This document shows, one piece after another, positions 9,237-18,343 of a stretch of DNA of 64,000 bases. The position numbers and the translations under genes are program-made. The DNA comes from Bacteroidota bacterium (lineage in GTDB: Bacteria > Bacteroidota > Bacteroidia > Chitinophagales > BACL12): NCBI GenBank assembly GCA_016706255.1, contig JADJJZ010000003.1:496001-560000 (forward strand), in the 5' to 3' direction. The notes below the pieces were generated by a model. That model saw only the letters and a list, made by a program, of their open reading frames with translations. It did not search any database and was not told the DNA's origin. Position 1 is the first letter of the stretch. Every line of letters starts with the position of its first letter.

Positions 9237-10703
9237 ATGTCGACCTGGTTTTTTCTGATATTATTAATCATTTATTTCCTTTGTTTGTTTACCATTTCCT
9301 GGTTTACATCGCGTAAGGCAACTCAAAATTCTTACTACCTCGGTAATAAATCATCTCCTTGGTACGCCGTGGCATTTGGATTAATTGGTGACTCATTAAG
9401 TGGAGTAACATTTGTTTCAGTGCCCGGAAATGTTGCCACTCAGCAATTTGGTTATATGCAAATTGTAATTGGTTATTTATTGGGTTATTTTATTATTGCT
9501 GTTGTTTTATTACCGCTGTATTATAAATTAAATCTCACCTCCATTTATACCTATCTCGGACAACGTTTTGGGAAAAATGCACAAAAAACCGGTTCGTTTT
9601 ATTTTATTGTATCGCGTTTGGTTGGCGCAGCGTTTCGATTATATGTTTCAGCTACCGTTTTGCAATTATTTATTTTCGACCCTTGGGGTGTGCCATTTGA
9701 AGTAACTGTTTCTATTGTTATAATTTTGATTTTATTATATACTTACCGCGGCGGAATTAAAACACTGGTTTGGACCGATACCTTGCAATCATCATTTTTA
9801 TTACTCGGTGTTATTCTGTCCATACTTGCCATTTCCAATGCTTTACATTTAGATTTTGGCGGTATTGTAAATACAGTATTGCACAGTGAACACAATCAAA
9901 TATTTTTTTGGGATGTTAAAGCACCCAATTATTTCTGGAAACAATTTATCAGCGGCGCATTAATTGCGGTGGTAATGACCGGCCTTGATCAAAACATGAT
10001 GCAAAAAAACTTAAGTATGCGCACGTTGCCGGAAGCACAAAAAAATATTATCTGGTTTAGTGTGGTGCTTATTTTTATCAATTTAATGTTTGTTTCACTC
10101 GGTGCATTATTGTATGAATACATTGGTGTAATGGGTATTGCTGCTCCCGACCGGACAGATTATTTATTCCCGATACTCGCTTTGGACCATCTCGGTGTTT
10201 TTGCTGCTATCGTATTTATTTTAGGAATTGCCGCAGCAACTTTTTCCAGCGCCGATTCAGTATTAACAACATTAACCACCTCTTTTTGTATAGATATTTT
10301 GGGTTGGGATGTTTCAAAACAAGAAACACCGGAACATAAAAAACAACGCCATATCATACATGTGCTGTTTGCCGTATTATTGTTAGGTGTGATTATTGTT
10401 TTTAATGCAATAAATAATGATGCTGTTATTAATCAGGTATTTGCAGTGGCAGGATATACCTACGGGCCTTTATTAGGATTGTTTGCATTTGGTATTATTA
10501 CCAAACGTTTAATTTTTGATAAGATAGTTTTACTGGTATGTTTGATACCACCGTTTTTATCTTATTATCTGAATATACATTCAAAAGAATTATTTAATGG
10601 ATATCAGATAGGTTACGAATTATTGCTTATTAATGGTATTTTGACATTCGTTGGATTATTACTAATTTCATCCTCGAACCGCAATAAACAAGTTAAATTA
10701 TAA
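9237..10703 (+). CDS. Sodium:solute symporter (SSS family)
   Basis: A 488-residue polytopic inner-membrane protein with about 13 helices. It carries SSS-family features: YYLGNKSSPWYAVAFGLIGDSLSG near the N terminus (broken here at the membrane entry), YTYRGGIKTLVWTD in the middle, and an AAATFSSADSVLTTL helix that corresponds to the sodium-binding TM8 of LeuT-fold transporters. It should couple inward sodium flow to uptake of a sugar, amino acid or organic acid; the substrate cannot be told. The LOG-family gene follows after only four bases, so the two are probably co-transcribed. Confidence 0.9.
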   Translation: MSTWFFLILLIIYFLCLFTISWFTSRKATQNSYYLGNKSSPWYAVAFGLIGDSLSGVTFVSVPGNVATQQFGYMQIVIGYLLGYFIIAVVLLPLYYKLNLTSIYTYLGQRFGKNAQKTGSFYFIVSRLVGAAFRLYVSATVLQLFIFDPWGVPFEVTVSIVIILILLYTYRGGIKTLVWTDTLQSSFLLLGVILSILAISNALHLDFGGIVNTVLHSEHNQIFFWDVKAPNYFWKQFISGALIAVVMTGLDQNMMQKNLSMRTLPEAQKNIIWFSVVLIFINLMFVSLGALLYEYIGVMGIAAPDRTDYLFPILALDHLGVFAAIVFILGIAAATFSSADSVLTTLTTSFCIDILGWDVSKQETPEHKKQRHIIHVLFAVLLLGVIIVFNAINNDAVINQVFAVAGYTYGPLLGLFAFGIITKRLIFDKIVLLVCLIPPFLSYYLNIHSKELFNGYQIGYELLLINGILTFVGLLLISSSNRNKQVKL

Positions 10704-10707
10704 TTAT

Positions 10708-11415
10708 ATGGCTGAGAAGTATCGCAAGAAAAAATTGTTTAAAGTAAAAGACTGGACCGAATTAAGTGCGCAGTCGAGCTGGCGAATGTTTAAAATAATG
10801 GCAGAGTTTGTTGATGGATTCGAAACTATGGATAAAATTGGGCCATGTGTTTCAATTTATGGTTCAGCCAGAACAAAACCCGATCATAAGTATTATAAAT
10901 TGTCGGAACAAATTGCAGCTAAACTTGTACATGAAGGATTTGGTATTATAACAGGCGGCGGACCCGGTATTATGGAAGCCGGCAACAAAGGTGCTTATAA
11001 AGAAGGCGGGAAATCAGTAGGATTAAATATCGAATTACCATATGAACAAAGTCATAATCCTTATATTGATTATGATAAACTGATAAATTTCAAATACTTT
11101 TTTGTCCGCAAAGTAATGCTTGTAAAATATGCACAGGCATTTATTTTTATGCCGGGTGGTTTTGGAACATTAGATGAAATGTTCGAAGCACTAACATTAA
11201 TTCAAACCCATAAAATTGAACGCGTTCCTGTTATTCTTGTAGGTAAAGCCTATTGGAAAGGATTATTGGCTTGGGTTCGTGAAACAATGTTGCATAAAGA
11301 ACATAATATCAGTGAAGAAGATTTGGATTTATTTTATATCACAGATGATGCTGAAGAGGTGGTGAAACACATTTCTGCATTTTATGCCACTTCACATTTA
11401 AGACCTAATTTTTAA
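10708..11415 (+). CDS. LOG-family / TIGR00730 Rossmann-fold nucleotide hydrolase
   Basis: A 235-residue cytosolic protein of the lysine decarboxylase-like / LOG family. It shows the diagnostic phosphate-binding pair: GGGPGIMEAGNKGA and, later, MPGGFGTLDEMFE (PGGxGTxxE). Studied members cleave nucleoside 5'-monophosphates, including cytokinin ribotides, into base and ribose 5-phosphate. In bacteria without cytokinins the role is probably nucleotide salvage or stress-related. It sits tightly between the symporter (4-base gap) and the peroxiredoxin (9-base gap), which suggests an operon. Confidence 0.88.
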   Translation: MAEKYRKKKLFKVKDWTELSAQSSWRMFKIMAEFVDGFETMDKIGPCVSIYGSARTKPDHKYYKLSEQIAAKLVHEGFGIITGGGPGIMEAGNKGAYKEGGKSVGLNIELPYEQSHNPYIDYDKLINFKYFFVRKVMLVKYAQAFIFMPGGFGTLDEMFEALTLIQTHKIERVPVILVGKAYWKGLLAWVRETMLHKEHNISEEDLDLFYITDDAEEVVKHISAFYATSHLRPNF

Positions 11416-11424
11416 TATCACATA

Positions 11425-11898
11425 ATGGCAATTGTTACATCCATCACTCATCTTAAAGTTGGTGATAAAGCTCCTGCATTTAAAGCATACGACCAAAATG
11501 GAAAATTATTTAATTCCACAACTTTAAAAGGTAAACCTTATGCCTTGTATTTTTATCCCAACGATGACACTGAAACCTGTACAAAGCAGGCTTGTAACAT
11601 TCGCGACAATTATACTGCACTGCAAAAAGCCGGTTTAACGGTTATTGGTGTTTCACACGCAGCGGTAGACTCGAAAAAAAAGTTCGCTCAAAAATATCAA
11701 CTGCCTTTTACATTATTGGCGGATACAGATTTAACCATTGTTAAAGCTTATGGCGTTTATGGCGATAAATTGTTTATGGGTAAAACAATTACCACAATTC
11801 ATCGTTTAACATTTATCGTCGATGCAAAAGGCATCATCTCCAAAATCATACACAAAGTTTGGGCAGGAAAAGCTGCCGAACAAATGCTGGAAGCCTAA
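11425..11898 (+). CDS. Peroxiredoxin (Bcp/PrxQ type)
   Basis: A thiol peroxidase that reduces hydrogen peroxide and organic hydroperoxides in the cytosol. The active region reads FYPNDDTETCTKQACNIRD. Cys52 is the peroxidatic residue, and Cys57, five residues on, is the resolving Cys of the atypical two-Cys PrxQ arrangement. The usual TPGCT is replaced by TETCT, a mild change beside the catalytic Cys. Length (157) is normal. It is the last gene of the symporter-LOG-peroxiredoxin run. Confidence 0.93.
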   Translation: MAIVTSITHLKVGDKAPAFKAYDQNGKLFNSTTLKGKPYALYFYPNDDTETCTKQACNIRDNYTALQKAGLTVIGVSHAAVDSKKKFAQKYQLPFTLLADTDLTIVKAYGVYGDKLFMGKTITTIHRLTFIVDAKGIISKIIHKVWAGKAAEQMLEA

Positions 11899-11995
11899 AA
11901 ACAAGATTAGGAAATGTGTAACTAAATTGTCATTTTTGTGTTTATATGTATAAACATACATGTAACTACATATATTTAATTTTTAAATCAAAGAA

Positions 11996-12829
11996 ATGAA
12001 AAAAATCAAGGCGTATCATCTCCTCGCGTTAACACTTATTATCTCAATCATCAGTGGTTTATCTACTATTGCAAGTGCAAAGGAAAATGGTGCGCCGTCT
12101 GCAAATACGGGCTCTCCGGGTGACGGAAAGTCATGCGCACATGTTGACTGCCATACCGGATCGGCCGTGCCAAAAGATGGTTTAATTATTACAAATGTTC
12201 CGGCAAGTGGTTATTTATCAGGGGAAACTTATTTAGTTACAGTAACGGTAGAAGAATTGGATGTAGTTAAATTTGGTTTCCAGGCATCACCTCAAAACGA
12301 AGACGGTGATGTATTGGGCTCAATGGATTTAATCAGTGCAACAGATACCAAATTTGTTGGAGGCGGAAAATATATTACCCATACACTAACCGGAACAGCC
12401 GGAACCGGCAGCAGAACCTGGACTTTTAACTGGACGCCGGAAGACGCGCATGGTGATGTAACATTTTATGTTGCGGTAAATGCAAGTAATAATGGCGATA
12501 ATGCTTCAGGTGATAAAATATTTACTTCATCGGTTAGAATGTCGGAAGACCCGGATAATATTCCGTTAACCATTGAACAAATAAATAATATCCGATTTGA
12601 TATTCAGGCGCTGGTGCAGGATGAACTAAATTTAACTGTTGCTACAGCTGTAAACGATGCAATTATTATTGACATCATAGATTTAAACGGAAGATTGGTT
12701 TCAGCAAACAGTTTTGATTATTCGAACGGAACATTTTCGTTGCCGGTAGATAATCTTAATTCAGGAATGTATTTTGTACGCATAAGTAATGCACAGGGTG
12801 CAACTACGAAACAGTTTTTTAAGAATTAA
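11996..12829 (+). CDS. Secreted choice-of-anchor V (Reeler-like) protein with T9SS sorting domain
   Basis: A secreted 277-residue protein. The signal peptide (to about Ala28) is followed by NGAPSANTGSPGDGKSC and a c-haem-like motif in which Cys47 and Cys52-His53 are four residues apart (CX4CH) instead of the usual CXXCH. A beta-sandwich of ~130 residues (choice-of-anchor V / Reeler type) follows, then a T9SS type A domain (IIIDIIDLNGRLVSA ... MYFVRISNAQG). The protein should be exported and surface-attached or released; whether it binds haem is open. The function of these proteins is not established. It has its own terminator. Confidence 0.82.
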   Translation: MKKIKAYHLLALTLIISIISGLSTIASAKENGAPSANTGSPGDGKSCAHVDCHTGSAVPKDGLIITNVPASGYLSGETYLVTVTVEELDVVKFGFQASPQNEDGDVLGSMDLISATDTKFVGGGKYITHTLTGTAGTGSRTWTFNWTPEDAHGDVTFYVAVNASNNGDNASGDKIFTSSVRMSEDPDNIPLTIEQINNIRFDIQALVQDELNLTVATAVNDAIIIDIIDLNGRLVSANSFDYSNGTFSLPVDNLNSGMYFVRISNAQGATTKQFFKN

Positions 12830-12855
12830 TTCCATTTTGTAATTTTGATTAACAA

Positions 12856-12888
12856 AAAACGCCAATCTTGCAATAAGATTGGCGTTTT
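12856..12888. terminator. Strong bidirectional terminator
   Basis: A 14-bp perfect stem (AAAACGCCAATCTT and its complement) with a 5-nt loop. It has T-rich flanks on both strands and lies between the convergent choice-of-anchor V and DUF5606 genes. Confidence 0.9.
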
Positions 12889-12909
12889 GATTTTATAGTT
12901 AAAATTAAT

Positions 12910-13383
12910 TTATTCTTTTTCTTCTTTAGCAACTTGTTCTTTGCCTGATTCTTCGTCCATTTTTTCTTTTGCTTCAGCAATTGCTTTTTCTTCAACTTCA
13001 GTAGCTAAAACACCTTTTTCATCTAAAATGGCAAACCATTTTATAAATTTTTTAATGTCGCTGAAGTGCACTTTTTCTTTATCGTAATCCGGTAATACTT
13101 TTTCAAAATAGGCAGATAGGGTTGCATTATCTGATTTTGCATCTACCGGTGGATTACTGTCTTTTTGTGCATAAGCTTTTAACAAAACATCAAGCAATTC
13201 AACAGTATCGTCAGCGGTGTAGATGGAAATATTATCGAGTGGGGAAAATAAATGTTCCCGGTTAGAAATAAATTTTGTCCAACCCTCTGTTAATGAAGTA
13301 ACTATGAGCCCTGATGGCTTGTGGGATTCCATTTTATACAAGCCGCCCATTCCGGTAATTGAGGTAATATCTCTGAAACGCAT
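12910..13383 (-). CDS. DUF5606 family protein
   Basis: A 157-residue cytosolic protein of the Bacteroidota-specific DUF5606 family. It opens MRFRDITSITGMGGLYKME and has the SGLIVTSLTEG strand, followed by helical segments and a Glu/Lys-rich C-terminal tail (residues ~125-157) that is probably disordered or coiled. The function is unknown. It is divergent from uvrB; a minus-strand TAACTTTG (13398-13405) just upstream could be its -7 promoter element. Confidence 0.85.
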   Translation of the reverse strand: MRFRDITSITGMGGLYKMESHKPSGLIVTSLTEGWTKFISNREHLFSPLDNISIYTADDTVELLDVLLKAYAQKDSNPPVDAKSDNATLSAYFEKVLPDYDKEKVHFSDIKKFIKWFAILDEKGVLATEVEEKAIAEAKEKMDEESGKEQVAKEEKE

Positions 13384-13438
13384 AATTTAATTTTGCGCAA
13401 AGTTAAGGAAACCATTCCATGTTTTAATTGTTTTAACC

Positions 13439-13468
13439 TTTGTCAGTGCATTTCACTGTGTATATTTG
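13439..13468 (+). promoter_or_regulatory. Promoter of uvrB
   Basis: TTTG (13439-13442), 18 bases, then TATATTTG (13461-13468): a good match to the Bacteroidota -33 TTTG / -7 TAnnTTTG promoter, 31 bases before the uvrB ATG. Confidence 0.6.
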
Positions 13469-13499
13469 AGGTTCATTTCGATTTTTTTACGCTTGCAAT

Positions 13500-15392
13500 A
13501 TGGAATTTAAACTTACCAGCAAATTTACCCCAACCGGCGACCAGCCGGAAGCCATAAAACAACTTACTGAAGGTATTGAAGCCGGTGAGCCGGCACAGGT
13601 TTTATTAGGTGTTACAGGTAGTGGTAAAACGTTTACCATTGCCAATCTGATTCAGCAAACGCAAAAACCAACCCTTATTTTATCGCATAACAAAACCCTG
13701 GTTGCGCAATTGTATGGTGAGTTTAAACAGTTTTTTCCTGAAAATGCAGTGGAATATTTTGTGAGTTATTACGACTATTATCAGCCGGAGGCATATATAT
13801 CAACTACCGATACTTTTATTGAAAAAGATTTGGCTATTAACGCAGAGGTTGAAAAATTACGCCTCAAAACTACGTCCAGTTTACAAAGTGGGCGGCGAGA
13901 TGTAATTGTTGTGGCAACTGTTTCCTGTATCTATGGTATGGGCAATCCGACCGAGTTTAAAGAAAGTGTTGTTCGGGTGAATGTTGGGGATAAAATTTCA
14001 AGAAATTATTTGTTGCACCGACTGGTAGATGCGTTGTATTCGAGGGCAGCTTTGGATTTTAAAAGAGGTAATTTTCGGGTAAATGGTGATGTGGTGGATA
14101 TATTTTTGGCCTATGCCGATCATGGTTACCGGATTACATTTTTTGGGGATGAAGTGGAAGAAATAGAAGTGTTTAATCCCGAAACTGGAAAGGCAACGGA
14201 GAAACAAAAAAACGTAGCAATTTTTCCTGCTAATTTATATATTGCTCCACGAGATATTCTGCCATCAATTATTCACGAAATTCATGCTGAATTAGATGCT
14301 CAGGTAACTTATTTTGAAAGTATCGGAAAATATATTGAAGCCAAACGTTTAAGTGAACGTGTGAATTTTGATATTGAAATGATTAAAGAATTAGGATACT
14401 GTTCCGGTATTGAAAATTATTCGCGTTTTTTCGACAGGAGAAAATCAGGGCAGCGACCATTTTGTTTAATTGATTATTTTCCGGATGATTATTTATTGGT
14501 AATTGATGAAAGCCACGCTACCATTCCTCAGGTGGGTGCCATGTATGGTGGCGACAGAGCCAGAAAAATGAACCTGGTAGAATATGGATTCCGCTTGCCA
14601 AGCGCGATGGACAACCGTCCGCAAAATTTTGATGAATTTATGGGATTATTAAATCAAACGGTTTATGTTAGTGCAACACCGGGCGATTTTGAATTGAAAC
14701 AAAGTGAAGGCGTTATTATTGAACAGGTAGTGCGCCCGACAGGTTTATTGGATCCGCCAATTGAAGTGCGCCCATCATTAAATCAAATTGATGATTTATT
14801 GCACGAAATTGATGAACGAATAAAAGTAAACGAACGCGTTTTGGTTACAACATTAACCAAACGGATGTCGGAAGAATTATCGAAATATTTATTAAAAATG
14901 AGTGTGAAATGTAAATACATTCACAGTGAAGTAGAAACATTGGAACGTGTTGAAATATTACGCGATTTACGCTTAGGAAAAATAGATGTTTTAGTCGGTG
15001 TAAATTTATTGCGAGAAGGATTGGACCTACCGGAAGTTTCGTTGGTTGCAATTTTAGATGCAGATAAAGAAGGATTTTTACGCAATACACGAAGCCTTAC
15101 TCAAACTGCAGGACGTGCTGCGAGAAATTCGAACGGAAAAGTAATTATGTATGCCGATAAAATTACCGAAAGTATGCAACGTACTATTGATGAAACCAAC
15201 CGTCGCAGAGCAAAACAAATTGCTTATAATACAGAACATAATATTACGCCAACAACAATTTTAAAATCGACTGACGATATATTTAAACATAATATCGGAC
15301 AAGGTGCAAGAAAAGACGATCCGCAACCATATCTGGAACCACAAGACAGAATGGAAATGGGACTTGTTGCCGATCCGGTTGTATGCATTTAA
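13500..15392 (+). CDS. uvrB: Excinuclease ABC subunit B, main part (C-terminal UVR motif out of frame)
   Basis: UvrB is the damage-verifying helicase-like subunit of nucleotide excision repair, bound first by UvrA and later by UvrC. These 630 residues contain the whole helicase core: Walker A LGVTGSGKTFT, the beta-hairpin region YYDYYQPEAYI, the DESH-type motif (VIDESHATIPQ) and motif VI QTAGRAARN. The frame stops after ADPVVCI, just where homologues continue into the UVR motif that contacts UvrC. That motif is present but in the -1 frame, starting at the overlapping ATG (TAATG). Total length of the two parts is 3n+2, equal to a one-base loss. Either the gene is really split and translationally coupled, or there is a frameshift mutation or sequence error. 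Confidence 0.95.
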   Translation: MEFKLTSKFTPTGDQPEAIKQLTEGIEAGEPAQVLLGVTGSGKTFTIANLIQQTQKPTLILSHNKTLVAQLYGEFKQFFPENAVEYFVSYYDYYQPEAYISTTDTFIEKDLAINAEVEKLRLKTTSSLQSGRRDVIVVATVSCIYGMGNPTEFKESVVRVNVGDKISRNYLLHRLVDALYSRAALDFKRGNFRVNGDVVDIFLAYADHGYRITFFGDEVEEIEVFNPETGKATEKQKNVAIFPANLYIAPRDILPSIIHEIHAELDAQVTYFESIGKYIEAKRLSERVNFDIEMIKELGYCSGIENYSRFFDRRKSGQRPFCLIDYFPDDYLLVIDESHATIPQVGAMYGGDRARKMNLVEYGFRLPSAMDNRPQNFDEFMGLLNQTVYVSATPGDFELKQSEGVIIEQVVRPTGLLDPPIEVRPSLNQIDDLLHEIDERIKVNERVLVTTLTKRMSEELSKYLLKMSVKCKYIHSEVETLERVEILRDLRLGKIDVLVGVNLLREGLDLPEVSLVAILDADKEGFLRNTRSLTQTAGRAARNSNGKVIMYADKITESMQRTIDETNRRRAKQIAYNTEHNITPTTILKSTDDIFKHNIGQGARKDDPQPYLEPQDRMEMGLVADPVVCI

Positions 15393-15538
15393 TGAGCAAA
15401 CCACAGTTGGAAAAAGCAATTATTGCTGCAAAGAAAAAAATGTTGCAGGCTGCAAAAGACATGGACTTTTTGGAAGCCGCCAGATTAAGGGATGAAATGT
15501 ATGCATTGGAAAAAATTATTGATAGCAGAGTAGATTAA
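15392..15538 (+). CDS. Detached UvrB C-terminal UVR motif (48 residues)
   Basis: A 48-residue frame that starts with the ATG overlapping the uvrB stop codon. It encodes MSKPQLEKAIIAAKKKM and then DFLEAARLRDEMYALEK, a complete UVR (UvrB/UvrC) motif as found at the end of normal UvrB. In intact homologues the Met of YMSK lies at this point, so this is the missing tail of uvrB and not an unrelated gene. As a separate peptide it could still bind UvrC. If the break is a sequencing error, it is simply residues ~632-679 of UvrB. Confidence 0.75.
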   Translation: MSKPQLEKAIIAAKKKMLQAAKDMDFLEAARLRDEMYALEKIIDSRVD

Positions 15539-15763
15539 GCTTGTTAATTTTGTAAGGTGCATTTTTTTACTTGCTATCAAGATTGGCTATTTAATTTTTC
15601 AGATTATTTATGCAACACTTTCTGCGCAATAATTTGCTATGCAACATTTTTTTAATTTAGTAATTGGACGTAAACAGCTTCAATTACACTAAAAATTTGC
15701 ACCTGCAAAAGTATTTATTTTGTGGTTTTTTTCGCTTATAATCACTGCAATAAAGAATGAGGC
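15539..15763. other. Intergenic region before the nos island
   Basis: AT-rich spacer of about 225 bases. I see no open frame, tRNA or strong terminator. The regulatory palindrome of the cytochrome gene follows it. Confidence 0.5.
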
Positions 15764-15811
15764 GTTTATGATTTCAATCATAAACCGCTGGAACATGCCG
15801 AGATACTTTTG
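15764..15811 (+). promoter_or_regulatory. Crp/Fnr-type operator and promoter of the nos cytochrome/nosZ genes
   Basis: A perfect 10-bp-arm palindrome (15764-15785; core TATGATT-TC-AATCATA) with an exact -7 element TACTTTTG at 15804-15811. The palindrome centre lies 29.5 bases before the -7 element, i.e. near -42 from the likely start site, which is class II activator geometry. The same palindrome and spacing recur before the fasciclin gene. The core is xTGAT-N4-ATCAx, as in FNR/DNR sites. Confidence 0.7.
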
Positions 15812-15832
15812 TATCAACAAAATCGATATGTT

Positions 15833-16315
15833 ATGAAAGCTACAATTTATGGTTTATCTACTCTCTTCCTGTTAACATTAATAATGGCATGTGGAGGTTC
15901 CGGTGCTGAAAAAGGGGCCAATTCGGGGACACCTCCAAAAAGCATGGTAGCAGATATTGAATCTTATGATCCAAATAGGGGTGTAGGAAAATTTACGGCT
16001 GAGAATGTAGTTCTTGGTCCATTAGACGATGCTATGGCTGCAGAAGGTGAAGCTATTGCAAGTACAAAATGTCAGTCATGTCACAAATTAACTAATGAAA
16101 GACTGGTTGGTCCCGGTTGGCAAGGTGTTACATCCCGCAGAACTGCCTATTGGATAATGAACTTCATTACAAATCCTGAACCTATGATTGATAAAGATCC
16201 TCAATTACAAGCTCAACTCGAAATATGTTTGGTGCGCATGCCAAATCAAAATCTTGTAGATCAAGATGCGCGCAAGATTGTTGAATTTATGCGTAAAAAT
16301 GATGGCGTAAAATAA
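15833..16315 (+). CDS. Cytochrome c lipoprotein of the nos cluster (NosC-like)
   Basis: A 160-residue periplasmic lipoprotein. The signal peptide ends in a lipobox (LIMAC, Cys20), followed by a flexible linker and one class I cytochrome c domain with haem site CQSCH (Cys80, Cys83, His84) and a likely axial Met136 in VRMPNQ. Small c-type cytochromes directly before nosZ are usual in clade II nos clusters and are thought to pass electrons to NosZ. The ATG at 15833 is chosen over 15809 because it starts the signal peptide and leaves room for the -7 element. nosZ follows after 23 bases. Confidence 0.88.
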   Translation: MKATIYGLSTLFLLTLIMACGGSGAEKGANSGTPPKSMVADIESYDPNRGVGKFTAENVVLGPLDDAMAAEGEAIASTKCQSCHKLTNERLVGPGWQGVTSRRTAYWIMNFITNPEPMIDKDPQLQAQLEICLVRMPNQNLVDQDARKIVEFMRKNDGVK

Positions 16316-16338
16316 TTTATCACATTAATTATAAATAT

Positions 16339-18330
16339 ATGAAAAATAAGCAACTACCTATAAGCAGAATAACACTGCTTATTTCGTTATTCATTTTGTT
16401 TACGCTCAGTGCATGTAAACCCAAAAATGTAGCAAATGCCATTAGTGGCGATGCAGCAGAAAAAGCTTATGTCGCTCCGGGAGAGTACGATGAATATTAC
16501 AATTTTGTTTCCGGAGGATTCAGCGGACAAATGTCGGTGTATGGTATTCCAAGTGGCAGGTTATTACGGGTGATACCTGTTTTTTCTGTTGACCCTGAAA
16601 AAGGTTGGGGTTATAGTGAAGAAACTAAACCAATGTTAAATACATCACACGGTTTTGTGCCTTGGGACGATTTACATCATACCGAATTATCACAAACGAA
16701 CGGCGAAATTAATGGAAAATGGGTTTTTGCAAATGCCAAGAATACACCTCGATTAGCACGTATCGATTTAAAAACATTTAAAACAGCCGAAATTCTTGAA
16801 TTGCCAAATAGCGGTGGTAATCACAGTTCACCATTTGGTACCGAGAATTCAGAATATATTGTTGCAGGCACAAGGTTTAGTGTTCCACCTGATGGAGCAG
16901 GCGGCGACGTTCCTATAGATTCATATAAGGAGAATTTTAAAGGACATATCAGCTTTGTAAGTGTTGACCCTACAACAGGAGAAATGAATATTGCATTTCA
17001 ATTAAAAACACCGGGTGTGAATTTTGACTTGGCACGTTGCGGAAGGGCAAAATCGCATGGTTGGTTTTTCTTTAGCTGTTATAATACTGAACAAGCAAAT
17101 ACATTGTTGGAAGTAAATGCATCGCAAAAAGATAAAGATTTTATAATGGCAGTGAACTGGAAAAAAGCAGAAGAATATTTAAAAGCCGGAAAAGGAAAAA
17201 CAATGCCTGTAAAGTATGCACATAATACTTATAATGAAGCAACACATACTGCAGTTTCTGAAATGGAAACAGAAGTTATTGTATTAGATGTAGCTGAATT
17301 AAAAGAAATTTGTTACTTTATTCCATGCCCTAAATCACCACATGGTTGCGATGTTGACCCAACGGGAGAATATATTGTAGGCAGTGGTAAATTAGCAGCG
17401 ATAATACCTGTTTTTAGTTTTGATAAAATGATTAAAGCTATTGAAGACAAAGCTTTTGATGGTGAATTTGAAGGTATACCGGTAATTAAATACGAATCAG
17501 CATTATACGGTGAAGTAAAAAAACCGGGCTTAGGTCCATTGCACACTGAATTTGATGGTAATGGATTTGCTTATACCTCATTTTTTGTTTCATCGGAAGT
17601 TGTAAAATGGAATATTAAAGATTTAGCAGTGGTTGATAGAGTGCCAACATTTTATTCTGTTGGTCACTTAAGTATTCCTGGTGGAAATACCCGCAAGCCA
17701 TCACCTAAATATTTAATTGCATATAATAAAATTACTAAGGACAGGTATTTGCCAACGGGTCCGGAATTAGCGCAAAGTGCACAATTGTATGACATAAGCG
17801 GTGATAAGATGCAACTAATTCTAGACTATCCAACAATTGGTGAACCACATTATGCACAGTCGGCACCGGCTGACATTATTAGAAATAATGGCCAATTAAA
17901 AATCTATAAAATAGAAGATAACCAGCACCCTTATGCAACAAAATCTGAAAAAGATTCACGTGTTGTAAGGGAAGGAAATAAGGTACACGTTTATATGACC
18001 TCCGTTAGATCTCACTTTTCACCGGATAATATTGAAGGCATTAAATTGGGAGATGAGGTTTATTTCCATGTAACCAATTTAGAACAAGACTGGGATGTAC
18101 CGCATGGATTTGCCGTTAAAGGTGCTGCAAATGCTGAGTTGTTAATAATGCCGGGTGAAACTGCAACATTGTTGTGGAAGCCGGATCGTACCGGAATTTT
18201 CCCGATGTATTGCACCGACTTTTGCAGTGCATTACATCAAGAAATGCAAGGATATATTCGCGTTTCGCCTGCAGGTAGTAATGTGCCAATTTCATTCAGC
18301 TTAGGCAAGAATTCAAGTACTCCTAAATAA
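16339..18330 (+). CDS. nosZ: Nitrous oxide reductase, clade II (Sec/lipoprotein type)
   Basis: The enzyme reduces N2O to N2 in the periplasm. The 663 residues begin with a Sec signal peptide ending in a lipobox (LSAC, Cys26) rather than a twin-arginine signal, typical of clade II (atypical) NosZ. The beta-propeller carries the CuZ histidines, starting with DDLHHTE (His113, His114). The C-terminal cupredoxin domain has the full CuA site: His589 in PHGFAVKG and CTDFCSALHQEM, giving Cys625, Cys629, His633 and Met636. All key ligands seen are intact, so it should be functional. It is co-transcribed with the cytochrome gene and ends at a strong terminator, so the nosL-D-F-Y genes must use either read-through or another promoter. 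Confidence 0.97.
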   Translation: MKNKQLPISRITLLISLFILFTLSACKPKNVANAISGDAAEKAYVAPGEYDEYYNFVSGGFSGQMSVYGIPSGRLLRVIPVFSVDPEKGWGYSEETKPMLNTSHGFVPWDDLHHTELSQTNGEINGKWVFANAKNTPRLARIDLKTFKTAEILELPNSGGNHSSPFGTENSEYIVAGTRFSVPPDGAGGDVPIDSYKENFKGHISFVSVDPTTGEMNIAFQLKTPGVNFDLARCGRAKSHGWFFFSCYNTEQANTLLEVNASQKDKDFIMAVNWKKAEEYLKAGKGKTMPVKYAHNTYNEATHTAVSEMETEVIVLDVAELKEICYFIPCPKSPHGCDVDPTGEYIVGSGKLAAIIPVFSFDKMIKAIEDKAFDGEFEGIPVIKYESALYGEVKKPGLGPLHTEFDGNGFAYTSFFVSSEVVKWNIKDLAVVDRVPTFYSVGHLSIPGGNTRKPSPKYLIAYNKITKDRYLPTGPELAQSAQLYDISGDKMQLILDYPTIGEPHYAQSAPADIIRNNGQLKIYKIEDNQHPYATKSEKDSRVVREGNKVHVYMTSVRSHFSPDNIEGIKLGDEVYFHVTNLEQDWDVPHGFAVKGAANAELLIMPGETATLLWKPDRTGIFPMYCTDFCSALHQEMQGYIRVSPAGSNVPISFSLGKNSSTPK

Positions 18331-18343
18331 TCGATATCAATAT

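Noticed and set aside
15380..15395. Programmed -1 frameshift in uvrB
   Set aside because: The sequence before the stop (GCATTTAATG) does not form an X-XXY-YYZ slippery site and no downstream pseudoknot is evident; a split gene or indel is simpler.
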